A DNA stretch of 14,126 nucleotides from Cyanothece sp. UBA12306. GTDB taxonomy: Bacteria > Cyanobacteriota > Cyanobacteriia > Cyanobacteriales > Microcystaceae. Shown here one piece after another: positions 1-6,843 of this stretch (positions are counted from its first letter, which is position 1; each line of letters begins with the position of its first letter). Location of the stretch: positions 3,005-17,130 of the forward strand of contig DLXW01000298.1 of NCBI GenBank assembly GCA_003448685.1. The letters are read 5' to 3'. The notes beneath the pieces were generated by a model. The model ran no database searches and had not been told where the DNA came from. It saw only the letters and a program-made list of their open reading frames with translations. The position numbers were made by a program, and so were the translations under genes.

Positions 1-361
1 TAAAACCTGGCTTTTTAAAGCGAAAAGTTTTGGGGGCGAGGCATAAATCCTCGTCACCAAAACAACTTCTGACTTCTGACTTCTGACTTCTGACTTCGTT
101 AACCTGTTCTCCCCTTAAAGTATAGTTTCCAGATGCCTTTTTTTTAGACTTTTCTTGGCTGTATCTTTCTAAAAGTTCTTGTTCTAGTTCTAGTAGTCTA
201 TTGTTTATATGTCTTTTCTTCCGAGACTTACGCAACCCACTTGATTTAGCTCCCCTATTCCCCAAAATCTGGGGAGTGCTACTGAAGTCCTCCCGCTTTT
301 TGAGCAACTCTTTTTCGAGTGCTAGTAAGTGATTGTTATTGGGTGGTCGAGACTTAGACAT
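1..361 (-). CDS. Hypothetical Lys/Glu-rich protein, 3' end outside the window
   Basis: An ATG at 359-361 opens a frame that stays open for 120 codons to the left edge with no stop, so the gene is partial. It starts 6 bp after the stop of the 258-aa gene, which suggests translational coupling; no clear Shine-Dalgarno is visible. The N-terminal ~65 residues are charged and probably helical. They carry one short motif twice: NNHLLALEKELL near residues 9-20 and NNRLLELEQELL near residues 53-64, so an internal duplication or paired coiled-coil segments are likely. The spacer and the downstream part contain DNA of intergenic-repeat type: a palindrome at 259-275, ACTTCTG heptamers at 65-97 and a hairpin at 28-62. 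The coding potential beyond about residue 85 is therefore doubtful. I recognise no family. That a gene starts here is fairly well supported by spacing and the motif; how far it extends is not. Confidence 0.55.
   Translation of the reverse strand, partial: MSKSRPPNNNHLLALEKELLKKREDFSSTPQILGNRGAKSSGLRKSRKKRHINNRLLELEQELLERYSQEKSKKKASGNYTLRGEQVNEVRSQKSEVRSCFGDEDLCLAPKTFRFKKPGF
28..62. repeat. Inverted repeat (13-bp stem, 7-nt loop)
   Basis: TTTTGG at 28-33 pairs with CCAAAA at 57-62. After one mismatch (34/56), GGCGAGG at 35-41 pairs with CCTCGTC at 49-55, including one G-T pair, around the loop CATAAAT. It looks like a small palindromic intergenic element of the sort dispersed in cyanobacterial genomes. 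Here it lies inside an open reading frame. No T-tract sits where a terminator would need one. Confidence 0.5.
65..97. repeat. Heptanucleotide tandem repeat (ACTTCTG)n
   Basis: Four perfect head-to-tail copies of ACTTCTG (65-92) are followed by a fifth partial copy (93-97). Heptamer arrays of this sort are known in cyanobacteria as STRR sequences and are usually intergenic. This one sits in the open minus-strand frame of the leftmost gene, encoding VRSQKSEVRS-type residues. Because 7 is not a multiple of 3, a change of one unit would shift that frame. Confidence 0.85.
259..275. repeat. Small palindrome within the leftmost reading frame
   Basis: TCCCCA (259-264) and TGGGGA (270-275) form a 6-bp stem around AAATC. 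A further CTCCCC at 250-255 can pair alternatively with GGGGAG at 271-276. It lies between the two copies of the LL-x-LE-x-ELL motif of the partial gene and resembles C/G-block palindromes found between cyanobacterial genes. Confidence 0.35.
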
Positions 362-367
362 TTGGGT

Positions 368-1144
368 TTATTGTTTAAGCTTCATTGTTACAATGGCATA
401 AGGATCAAGAGCGACTTTTAACTGTTTTGATGTGCCTTGGATTTGGTCTTCATTGACTTGGATTCGCAATTCATTTTCATTGGCTGAAACTATCTCTACA
501 GTTTGGTCATTGATTACTGCTACAGGGAAATCAGCAAAGGAAGATGCGATCGCCAAATTATCTCCGACTAGGGTTAAAATGACTTTTCCAGGCATTGATT
601 TTGCTACACTGACTTTGGCTACTCTCGGAGCTTGCCTTCTGCGGCGAGATTGATTGATAATATCAGCCAAGTTCTCATAGTCTATTTTCTCCTTAGTTAG
701 TTTTTCTAGATTAACTTTGTGATCTTCTACCGTTCGTCGTAAGTCCTCGGCGGATGTGATGCCGAGTCTTTGGAATTCTTTCCTTGCTGTTTCTGATAAA
801 TCAGTTTCTTCAATTGAAATGTCCTCTTTAGTCAGGGGTTTTTTGGTGATTTCTTTAATCTGATGATCTCGAATAGAACCGAGTTGGAGTGACACTTTTG
901 ATGCTCCTGTTTCTCCTGGTTTGGCGGTGGTAAAACGTACTGTATCTCCGTCGTATTCTGGAAAGATTTGCAAGTCGAGGGCGACATCTTTGACTGTGTA
1001 GGTCAATTTTCGATTTAACCCCTTTAGAGAAAGGGTATCTTGTGCTTTGTCCAACTCAAAGATTAGGGAGTTGAGAAAAGATTCTAAATTCCAGGGACGG
1101 TTGCTTTTACTGACCATTTTTTTTAAGGAGTTGATGTCCGACAT
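368..1144 (-). CDS. Trypco2-like domain protein with C-terminal IPT/TIG-like Ig fold
   Basis: 258 aa, no signal peptide or membrane segment. Residues ~18-95 have the layout of the Trypco2 (trypsin co-occurring 2) family: an N-terminal helix with L-x-x-FL-x-x-LI-x-EL, then strands LTYTVKDVALDLQIF, DTVRFTTAKPG and SKVSLQLGS. Residues ~96-165 are charged and mostly helical, including LGITSAEDLRRT, which resembles a helix-hairpin-helix turn. A tetra-arginine at 167-170 precedes residues ~172-258, which read like an IPT/TIG Ig-like sandwich: P-R-V-x-x-V at the start, an MPGKVILTLVGDNL strand pair and a final LKVALDPYAIVTMKL strand. Trypco domains are reported beside peptidases in bacterial conflict systems; the S8 protease of this cluster would fit, but that link is inference. 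No strong Shine-Dalgarno precedes the ATG at 1144. An in-frame ATG at 1117 has none either. Confidence 0.8.
   Translation of the reverse strand: MSDINSLKKMVSKSNRPWNLESFLNSLIFELDKAQDTLSLKGLNRKLTYTVKDVALDLQIFPEYDGDTVRFTTAKPGETGASKVSLQLGSIRDHQIKEITKKPLTKEDISIEETDLSETARKEFQRLGITSAEDLRRTVEDHKVNLEKLTKEKIDYENLADIINQSRRRRQAPRVAKVSVAKSMPGKVILTLVGDNLAIASSFADFPVAVINDQTVEIVSANENELRIQVNEDQIQGTSKQLKVALDPYAIVTMKLKQ
546..553. other. HIP1 palindrome GCGATCGC
   Basis: A perfect octamer. HIP1 is highly over-represented in many cyanobacterial genomes, so this supports the taxonomic reading. It lies inside the coding sequence of the Trypco2-like gene. Confidence 0.8.
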
Positions 1145-1163
1145 CTTTGGGTGTCACTTTGTT

Positions 1164-1457
1164 CTACCCAACCGACTTTTCGTCTTCAAGTTCGACTGTA
1201 AGTTTCATGCGATGAAATACTGGCATAATTGTGGTTTCAGTGCTTTGGGTAGGAGCATGACTTTTAAGAGTAGCTTTTCCATCCTCATCTACTAAGACTT
1301 TAATTTCTACTGGCATTTCAACTTTTACCCTCTCAATCATCATAGCTTGATGGGAAGAAGTATCTTCAAGGGGTTCGCCGTAGTCAACCAGTTGTTGTAC
1401 CATGTCGGCGAAGGGGATCAGAATTTCATCGAGGTCTTGGTTTGGTAGTAATGTCAT
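1164..1457 (-). CDS. Small hypothetical protein, helix plus beta layout
   Basis: 97 aa from the ATG at 1457. I prefer this start because AAAAAGG lies 5 nt before it. A GTG at 1490 would give 108 aa with a Lys-rich start (MKILKKNKKAL) and begins 6 bp after the previous stop, but has no good ribosome site. The protein has an N-terminal amphipathic helix (LDEILIPFADMVQQLVDYG) and then strands: ERVKVEMPVEIKVLVD, DGKATLKSHAPT and a closing HRMKLTVELE. Helix plus paired strands with a final H-R-h-x-L-T-h strand repeats the topology of Trypco2 domains and of the N-terminus of the next gene, so it could be a divergent relative. That is inference from layout only. The stop is 19 bp before the 258-aa gene. 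I recognise no family with certainty. Confidence 0.75.
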   Translation of the reverse strand: MTLLPNQDLDEILIPFADMVQQLVDYGEPLEDTSSHQAMMIERVKVEMPVEIKVLVDEDGKATLKSHAPTQSTETTIMPVFHRMKLTVELEDEKSVG

Positions 1458-1496
1458 TAGAGCCTTTTTATTTTTTTTCAATATTTTCACACAGAA

Positions 1497-2924
1497 TTAT
1501 TTTCTTCTTTGCGTCTGCTTCTTAGCATTGGGATTATGTTGCACATTTATTTCGTTTTTATCTATTAGATTTCGCCCTATTCCGTATGCTCCTTTTTCAT
1601 TGCTTTTGACTATAACTTGGTCGGGATGTTTTGCCTCTCCCTCAAATTTTGTAGGAGATTTTGGATCGACATTCTCAAAGTTGATGAAATCTTTATCGGT
1701 TACCTTGAGTTTTGTTGTCAAGATATATGGTCTGTCATTTGCAAAATCCACTGTATATGATTTTGTATTGAAATCATCAATATCAACAAACCACACAGCA
1801 TTTCTTGTAGAATCCTTATGCTTAACAACAAATCCATATTGATTATTATTGTTTTTCAATTGGTCCACTTCCTCCTTTGTAGCGAATCGCATTAATTCTA
1901 CTTCGGTTTTGGGGGTCCAGGATAATGTAGCACCACCGATGTCTTGTGTGGTAGCTGCTTTGGGAGCTGGTTTTCCAGATTTTTTTTTACCAAAACCGAA
2001 ATGAAATTTTTCTGATTGATTAGATATTGTTTTAGACTGCAAACTAACTGGATAAACCGCAGCAGATTGATCAAAAATAACCTTCATACCATTAAGCAAA
2101 ATAGGTTCATTGGATAAAGCGTAGTTGAGTCCAAGTTGATAGTTGGGGAATACTGTAGAGGGTGTTGGACTAAAACTTTGTTGTTGAGATTGGTCTTTTT
2201 CTTCTTCTTGTAATTTTGCTAATCTTTTGATAAATTCATTTTCTGCATCCTCTACTTTATTATTCATCTTTTGGGTTATAGAGTCGTCTTGAGGATTGAA
2301 TGTCAACAACAGAAAATGAATGTCTGTTCTTTGATCATATGAAGCCTTAAAACCTCTACAAGCACTGTATTCCCATGAATTTGCGAGTTCTCTTGGTGTC
2401 TCCATCTGGGGATAGTCTTTAGGAGGATATCCCACACAGACAAAATTAGACAATTTTTCTGTTAGATAAGATACAATTTCCGTGATATTAGCAGCTTTAA
2501 CGAAGTAGAATGGAAGTAAAGTCTGGAGAAGAATCGCAAAAACTTCCCTTTGTTTATCGGTTATTTTTAATTTATTTACTTCCTCAGAAATCTTGTCAAT
2601 AAGGGGATAGATAGTCTGATACATATAAATTTCAAGATCGATCTCATCGGGGTTATCATCTTTCCACTTAATGTTTTTTTTGAAGAATGATATCGCTGTA
2701 ATATTTGCCCATTTTTCATCATGGAGCCAGTAAAGAGATAAATCACCTATTAGATTCCTTGCCTTAAGTAATTCTTTGTCTTTTTTTAGTGTTGATAAAT
2801 ATTGAAGTGCTGAGAGATTGTTAAAAAAAAGTTTTAAAAATGCACCCGCTACTTTTACACTCTTTGAGCTGAAATTAACTTTATATGATTGTAAGAAGTT
2901 GATTAAATTATCTTTTGATGACAT
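1497..2924 (-). CDS. Hypothetical 475-aa protein, helical N-half and beta C-half
   Basis: 475 aa; the ATG at 2924 has AGGAG about 9 nt upstream, a clear start. Residues ~1-165 are helical and rich in Leu, Lys and Phe, without a convincing membrane segment or signal peptide. A short charged coiled-coil-like stretch (KVEDAENEFIKRLAKLQEEEK) near residues 220-240 is followed by a Gln/Ser/Pro linker. After ~255 the protein becomes strand-rich, with a basic Gly/Lys loop (FGFGKKKSGKPAPK) near 307-320 and regularly spaced strands to the end (GFVVKHKD, NAVWFVDIDDF, KSYTVDFA, YILTTKLKV). It finishes with a basic tail (AKKQTQRRK). I recognise no catalytic motif or family. It sits mid-cluster, 54 bp after the 829-aa gene. 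Confidence 0.85.
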   Translation of the reverse strand: MSSKDNLINFLQSYKVNFSSKSVKVAGAFLKLFFNNLSALQYLSTLKKDKELLKARNLIGDLSLYWLHDEKWANITAISFFKKNIKWKDDNPDEIDLEIYMYQTIYPLIDKISEEVNKLKITDKQREVFAILLQTLLPFYFVKAANITEIVSYLTEKLSNFVCVGYPPKDYPQMETPRELANSWEYSACRGFKASYDQRTDIHFLLLTFNPQDDSITQKMNNKVEDAENEFIKRLAKLQEEEKDQSQQQSFSPTPSTVFPNYQLGLNYALSNEPILLNGMKVIFDQSAAVYPVSLQSKTISNQSEKFHFGFGKKKSGKPAPKAATTQDIGGATLSWTPKTEVELMRFATKEEVDQLKNNNNQYGFVVKHKDSTRNAVWFVDIDDFNTKSYTVDFANDRPYILTTKLKVTDKDFINFENVDPKSPTKFEGEAKHPDQVIVKSNEKGAYGIGRNLIDKNEINVQHNPNAKKQTQRRK

Positions 2925-2956
2925 CTTGATTATTCTCCTAATTATTTTAATATTTT

Positions 2957-2973
2957 AAGGAGTTTAACTCCTT
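2957..2973. repeat. Hairpin in the gap after the 829-aa gene
   Basis: AAGGAG (2957-2962) and CTCCTT (2968-2973) are inverted, and the inner TT/AA extends the stem around a single base. On the transcribed minus strand it lies 6 bp past the stop of the 829-aa gene and is followed by AAAATATT, not by a run of T. It is therefore not a standard intrinsic terminator. It could be a processing or stability hairpin. Confidence 0.4.
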
Positions 2974-2978
2974 TATGT

Positions 2979-5468
2979 TTACGCACCCACTCCAATAAAA
3001 TGAACAACAGCAGGCATAGGAAAATAAACAGTATGTTCAGTCAATGCCAACACCTGCCCATTATTATTCGTTTCCCCCACCTGCTTGAGCAATATTCGCT
3101 GTAACTTAAACTCTGGATATACCCATAACCCCACCGTATCACCCCTACGTCCCTTAAATTCCACAGAATCACGGGCGCAATGGCTAAACTGTTCCTTAAA
3201 CTCAGAAGACAACAAAGCGGTTAATTGTGCCTCATCCAACATAGGATAATCAGAAATTTGACCCAACAACTCATTTAAGCGATAGGCGCTGAGAATTAAG
3301 CCCGTTTTTAACTTACCTGCTTGACGACTACCACCAGGCTCAATTTGAGTCACCGTCTCCATGCGGGCGTGATTGGTGCGATCGGGTTCCAGGGCGTAGT
3401 AATACTTACAATCAAGGCTAGTATGGCGGATATGGTTCCCAAAATCTCCCTCCCAGATTTTATGCCAATAGGGACGGAAGCGATCAATATCATTGAGAGG
3501 GATAACTTCTCCAGTACCTTCAATGCGGTCAAAACAATATTCGCCGACCAAAGTAATAAGCTCGGACATACTGGTTCCCAAGCGTTTTTTCCGGTTGCTT
3601 TTACTCGATTTTGCTTCCCATACCAGCACCGCGCAAACCAAATATTCCTCATTGACTTCCAGACTGCGTAACCGTTGGGGGGATATTTTGGGGACAACGG
3701 ACAAAGAACCAGAGGTAATATTTTTTAGGCGATATTTCTCTTCAATTAACACCTCTAAAGTATTGGGATCTTTCACCAGAATTTGTAAGATTCCCTGAGT
3801 AATACGGCGGGGGGTTTCCACTTCTAGAGGAAAAGCGATAGTTTGGTCTTGATGGTACAACAAACGAGAACGTCCTTGCATCATTAAGGTAGTTTCCTCG
3901 GCAAAATCTAGTTTAACCGACTCAACTCTGTCATAATCAAGGGTAGGATCTGGAGCAGAAAGTCCAATACTTAAACCTTCCACCAGAGCATTGACTTGTT
4001 TATTTCCGTTTGTTTTCATGAGGGAAAAATCGTCGTACCGATGCCGACCAAAGCGACTACTATCACGAAAACTTCTATTTCGGAAACTTTCATCACGGAA
4101 ACTTTCATCAGGAAAATTTCTCCTTACTCCCCGAAAACCTCTGGTTACATCCATCAAGCCATTGGTAATTAGCCCTATTCGTTTACGATCAGAGATGTTG
4201 TCATCCATCAATATTCGACGCATTTTGCGAGTCATTACCTTGTCCATCAAAGGCATCAGAGAGGGTAAACAAGTGGCCAGGGCGACAGGAACTGACATTT
4301 CCTCCACATACTCGCTAGTAACTGGGGAAAATCTATTAGCGGTAGAAAGAGATTGGGGTAAAGTTCCCGGAATTAGACTTTGCTCTAAACTGAGCAAAGA
4401 ATTGTTACTGTTTTGAACTCTTCCGTCTCCCACAACCGGTGAACTACTCATTGCTTTTGCTCGAGAAATTTTACGTTTTGATTTTCGAGTAGTTTTTCTT
4501 TTTGTGGGTTGAGCAGTCCGAGGTGCTACAGTTCGAGCAGTTTGAGGTCTTATTGTTTGGCGAGTTTGAGGTGCTACCGCTGAAGCTACTACTGGCGTGT
4601 TTTGATTGAGTTGTTGCATCAAATTTCCCAACAGTTGCGCTGTTTGGGGGTTGGCCGAAAGTTTTTGAGCCACAGTGGGATTTGCTAAAACACTCGGCAA
4701 GACAGCTTGTAGCTGAGTGGGATCGGAGAGGACTTCTGCTGGAGAGCCACCCTCTCCTGTTAAAGTATCTAGCAGACCACCCTCTCCCGTTAAGGTATCT
4801 AGCAAACCAGGGATTGCCATCCCGACGAGACTACCAGCACCAGGAACAACTGTGTTTATGGCTCCTCCAATCAGGGGAGCGGCTACGTCCAATATAGGAG
4901 CGGCTACGTCCAGTACAGGAGCGGCTACAGATTTGACCGCATTCAGTACAGGAGCGGCTACAGATTTGACAGCATTCAGTACAGGAGCGGCTACAGATTT
5001 TATGGCATTAAATAGTCCTCCCAAAAACATGGCGGAACTAACTGGTTGTATTTCTTTATAGGCAAAGGGAACTGTATCAACGGTGTGATTATTCATAGCG
5101 TTTTCTTGACTAAAGGACATCACGGGTAAATCATAATTTCCAGAACTAATTAAAGGGACTTTGACAATTTCAGAAATAGCGGGTCCTTCTCGCTGCTGAT
5201 TACGGAAACTGATAATTTGGATAGAGCGATTTTGGCGGTTAAAGTGCTGATTTGGGACTTCCAAAATAGTTCTCCCTAAGCTACTTTCAGGAAGAGGACC
5301 GATCAAAGGAGAGGTGAACTTTGGGTTACTTAAGACCTGAAAACCTGGGGAACTCTGCCATACCTCTTTGCCTATGGAATAGGAATAAAATCGATTAGTC
5401 CCAATATCTACCTGAAACTGACTCTTTACCCCATCGATATCTTGGAATCGCAGAATTGCTAGTGCCAT
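2979..5468 (-). CDS. Large modular protein with hydrophobic 11-residue repeats, basic arm and Arg/Phe repeats
   Basis: 829 aa; GGGAGAG upstream of the ATG at 5468 supports the start. Order of regions: residues 1-140, beta-rich with no signal peptide; 153-198, hydrophobic 11-residue repeats (NAVKSVAAPVL) passing into VAAP(V/I)LD repeats; 199-221, a Gly-rich hydrophobic stretch (GGAINTVVPGAGSLVGMAI) that could insert into or lie on a membrane; 222-241, LLDTLTGEGG twice; ~250-300, a Gln/Asn-rich helical part; 301-340, an Arg/Lys/Thr arm (TKRKTTRKSKRK) able to bind nucleic acid or acidic partners; 380-450, helical; 452-471, four F-x-x-x-S units rich in Arg; and 485-829, a strand-rich globular region with no motif I know. 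The order recalls minor capsid or penetration proteins of viruses only in general character. I recognise no family. Several repeats are exact at DNA level, so they are recent. Confidence 0.85.
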   Translation of the reverse strand: MALAILRFQDIDGVKSQFQVDIGTNRFYSYSIGKEVWQSSPGFQVLSNPKFTSPLIGPLPESSLGRTILEVPNQHFNRQNRSIQIISFRNQQREGPAISEIVKVPLISSGNYDLPVMSFSQENAMNNHTVDTVPFAYKEIQPVSSAMFLGGLFNAIKSVAAPVLNAVKSVAAPVLNAVKSVAAPVLDVAAPILDVAAPLIGGAINTVVPGAGSLVGMAIPGLLDTLTGEGGLLDTLTGEGGSPAEVLSDPTQLQAVLPSVLANPTVAQKLSANPQTAQLLGNLMQQLNQNTPVVASAVAPQTRQTIRPQTARTVAPRTAQPTKRKTTRKSKRKISRAKAMSSSPVVGDGRVQNSNNSLLSLEQSLIPGTLPQSLSTANRFSPVTSEYVEEMSVPVALATCLPSLMPLMDKVMTRKMRRILMDDNISDRKRIGLITNGLMDVTRGFRGVRRNFPDESFRDESFRNRSFRDSSRFGRHRYDDFSLMKTNGNKQVNALVEGLSIGLSAPDPTLDYDRVESVKLDFAEETTLMMQGRSRLLYHQDQTIAFPLEVETPRRITQGILQILVKDPNTLEVLIEEKYRLKNITSGSLSVVPKISPQRLRSLEVNEEYLVCAVLVWEAKSSKSNRKKRLGTSMSELITLVGEYCFDRIEGTGEVIPLNDIDRFRPYWHKIWEGDFGNHIRHTSLDCKYYYALEPDRTNHARMETVTQIEPGGSRQAGKLKTGLILSAYRLNELLGQISDYPMLDEAQLTALLSSEFKEQFSHCARDSVEFKGRRGDTVGLWVYPEFKLQRILLKQVGETNNNGQVLALTEHTVYFPMPAVVHFIGVGA
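4066..4110. repeat. 15-bp coding tandem repeats (Phe/Arg units)
   Basis: Two perfect copies of CGGAAACTTTCATCA (4081-4095, 4096-4110) are flanked by a diverged copy at 4066-4080 and another after 4110. On the minus strand they encode FPDES, FRDES, FRNRS and FRDSS in the 829-aa protein. Confidence 0.8.
4747..4806. repeat. 30-bp coding direct repeat (LLDTLTGEGG twice)
   Basis: Two adjacent 30-bp units (4747-4776, 4777-4806) differ at three positions and encode the same ten residues twice in the 829-aa protein. Confidence 0.85.
4876..5015. repeat. Nested 33-bp and 21-bp coding tandem repeats
   Basis: Three 33-bp units start at 4917, 4950 and 4983, each opening with AGGAGCGGCTACAGATTT; the first two differ at one base, the third is more diverged. 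Two shorter 21-bp units with the same GGAGCGGCTAC core start near 4875 and 4896. They encode the NAVKSVAAPVL and VAAP(V/I)LD repeats of the 829-aa protein. The 33 and 21 bp periods keep the frame and remove or add a single KS-containing segment. Confidence 0.85.
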
Positions 5469-5492
5469 TGCTAATTGCTCTCCCTGGGGATT

Positions 5493-6662
5493 TTATTGCC
5501 CACCAGCAGGAGGCTGTTGTTCTGACTGTGCCTGATCTGCCCCACCAGCAGGAGGCTGTTGTTGTGGCTGAGTTGCCCCACCTTGAGGCACTTGCCCTTC
5601 TCCTAAATCAAAAATTTGAGTAAAGTTATCGAGTTTGAAATAATCTGACTTGAATTGAATTTCGACAGATCCTGTCAGGCTACCTGACAAGTCTGTATTC
5701 TCTGTGCTTCTAGATTGAGCAATAGTAATCTGAGACTTCTGTGCGGGTATTATTCTTCTATGTGATGTACCTCCTATACCCATGAATCCGCCGGTGTGCC
5801 AATGTACAACTCTCCTCCTCCTCCCGGGTCGTTCCTCTCTGGCAGACTGAGTGTTTGCTATGTTCTCAGTAGCATTGATGTTAAATTCAACATTGGCTTT
5901 AATAGTTCCCTTCTCGACTACTAAGCGAGATACTCCCATTGCTATAGTTTCCAAAAGTAGGGTTCGACGCTCTTTCGCCATTCTCTGCTTAGTATCTAAT
6001 ATTTTGGCGTGGATATCATCGGTATCTACCTCCCTTCCATTCTTATACTTTATATCCCTTATAGTCGGAGCCGTTTGTTTCTCCCTGCTATTTGGAGTAG
6101 TTTGATCTGGGGAATCAACATCTGAGAAGCCAACCCCAAAATCATCAAAATCATCAAAATCATCACCAAAATCATCAAAATCATCAAAATCATCACCAAA
6201 ACGTGGAGGTAACTTATATTGGTCGCTATGCTCTTGAACCAGACGGTAGACTGCTGACCCTTCATCAATCTCATTGACAAATTTAGCAAGGTCTTTTGTC
6301 GCTTCCCTGACTAATTTGCTAAAAGCTACCATCTGCCGTTCATTGGCGTCTAGATTGGCATTAAAAACTCCTGTTAAGAGATCTGACACAAACCCAGGAA
6401 AGTCAATATGTTGTACTGTATGAGCTAGCAACGTCCCGGCTTGGTCAATTCGCGTGTTTCTTTGCTCCCTCAATAAATCTGCAGCAGCAAACCCGGTAGC
6501 TAGTCCACTTTGTTGCGCTAAATTTTGGTATTCTTCATCGACCAAATTTTTATAAATTTGTAATTGATCCCCCCGCTCCATACCTCGAAAAGACTGGGAC
6601 TTAGAGAGGATAGAACGGGCTTTTGCCCTCGCTTGGTTTTTTAACTCTTCATTAATCGGCAT
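5493..6662 (-). CDS. Hypothetical 389-aa protein with Asp/Phe repeat and Pro/Gly/Gln tail
   Basis: 389 aa; AAGGAG sits 9 nt before the ATG at 6662. Residues 1-150 are helical, with no signal peptide. Residues 156-176 hold two GDDFDDFDDF units, a strongly acidic and aromatic arm. Residues ~230-265 run from a helix into strands (LLLETIAMGVSRLVVEKG, then TIKANVEFNINAT). RRRR at 281-284 begins a loop rich in His, Trp and Gly (VVHWHTGGFMGIGG). Strands SQITIAQS and GSVEIQFKSD follow, and the protein ends in a Gln/Pro/Gly tail with PPAGG twice. The gap to the 829-aa gene is 24 bp. I recognise no catalytic motif or family. A structural or adaptor role fits the low-complexity arms, which is inference. 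Confidence 0.85.
   Translation of the reverse strand: MPINEELKNQARAKARSILSKSQSFRGMERGDQLQIYKNLVDEEYQNLAQQSGLATGFAAADLLREQRNTRIDQAGTLLAHTVQHIDFPGFVSDLLTGVFNANLDANERQMVAFSKLVREATKDLAKFVNEIDEGSAVYRLVQEHSDQYKLPPRFGDDFDDFDDFGDDFDDFDDFGVGFSDVDSPDQTTPNSREKQTAPTIRDIKYKNGREVDTDDIHAKILDTKQRMAKERRTLLLETIAMGVSRLVVEKGTIKANVEFNINATENIANTQSAREERPGRRRRVVHWHTGGFMGIGGTSHRRIIPAQKSQITIAQSRSTENTDLSGSLTGSVEIQFKSDYFKLDNFTQIFDLGEGQVPQGGATQPQQQPPAGGADQAQSEQQPPAGGQ
5499..5563. repeat. 23-bp direct repeat in the 3' end of the 389-aa gene
   Basis: The sequence CCCACCAGCAGGAGGCTGTT plus GTT occurs at 5499-5521 and 5541-5563, 42 bp apart (14 codons). It encodes the duplicated QQPPAGG of the C-terminal tail. Confidence 0.8.
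6136..6201. repeat. 30-bp coding tandem repeat (GDDFDDFDDF)
   Basis: Two perfect 30-bp units (6136-6165, 6166-6195) and the start of a third (CCAAAA, 6196-6201), each built from AAAATCATC 9-mers. On the minus strand they encode Gly plus three DDF triplets, twice. Confidence 0.9.
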
Positions 6663-6741
6663 TTAATTGGCTCCTTAAGGTTGAATTTCTGTTAGGGTAA
6701 CTGCTGAGGAAGTGAGGCACTCCTATAACTCCAATAACTGT

Positions 6742-6843
6742 TTACCAGTCATCGAAATCATCATCGTTATCGAAATTGTCATCAAAGTCATCACCAAAAT
6801 CATCATCAAAGTCATCATCGAAATCATCATCAAAATCACGGAA
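6742..6843. repeat. Imperfect coding repeat for the Asp/Phe tail
   Basis: Repeated CATCATCAAA, TCATCACC and TCATCG blocks on the plus strand encode the DDDF/DDF tail of the 561-aa protein on the minus strand. The triplet and 12-bp periodicity is less exact than in the 389-aa gene. Confidence 0.7.

Noticed and set aside
65..97. CRISPR array
   Set aside because: The units are 7 bp with no spacers.
1458..1490. GTG start for the small gene (108 aa)
   Set aside because: There is no ribosome site, and the added residues are a Lys-rich stretch from an A-rich leader. The ATG at 1457 has AAAAAGG at suitable spacing. Still possible.
3321..3697. Overlapping frames on both strands within the 829-aa gene (116, 115 and 101 codons)
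   Set aside because: They lie inside a long gene with a good ribosome site, show no family signature and lack their own ribosome sites, so they are shadow frames.
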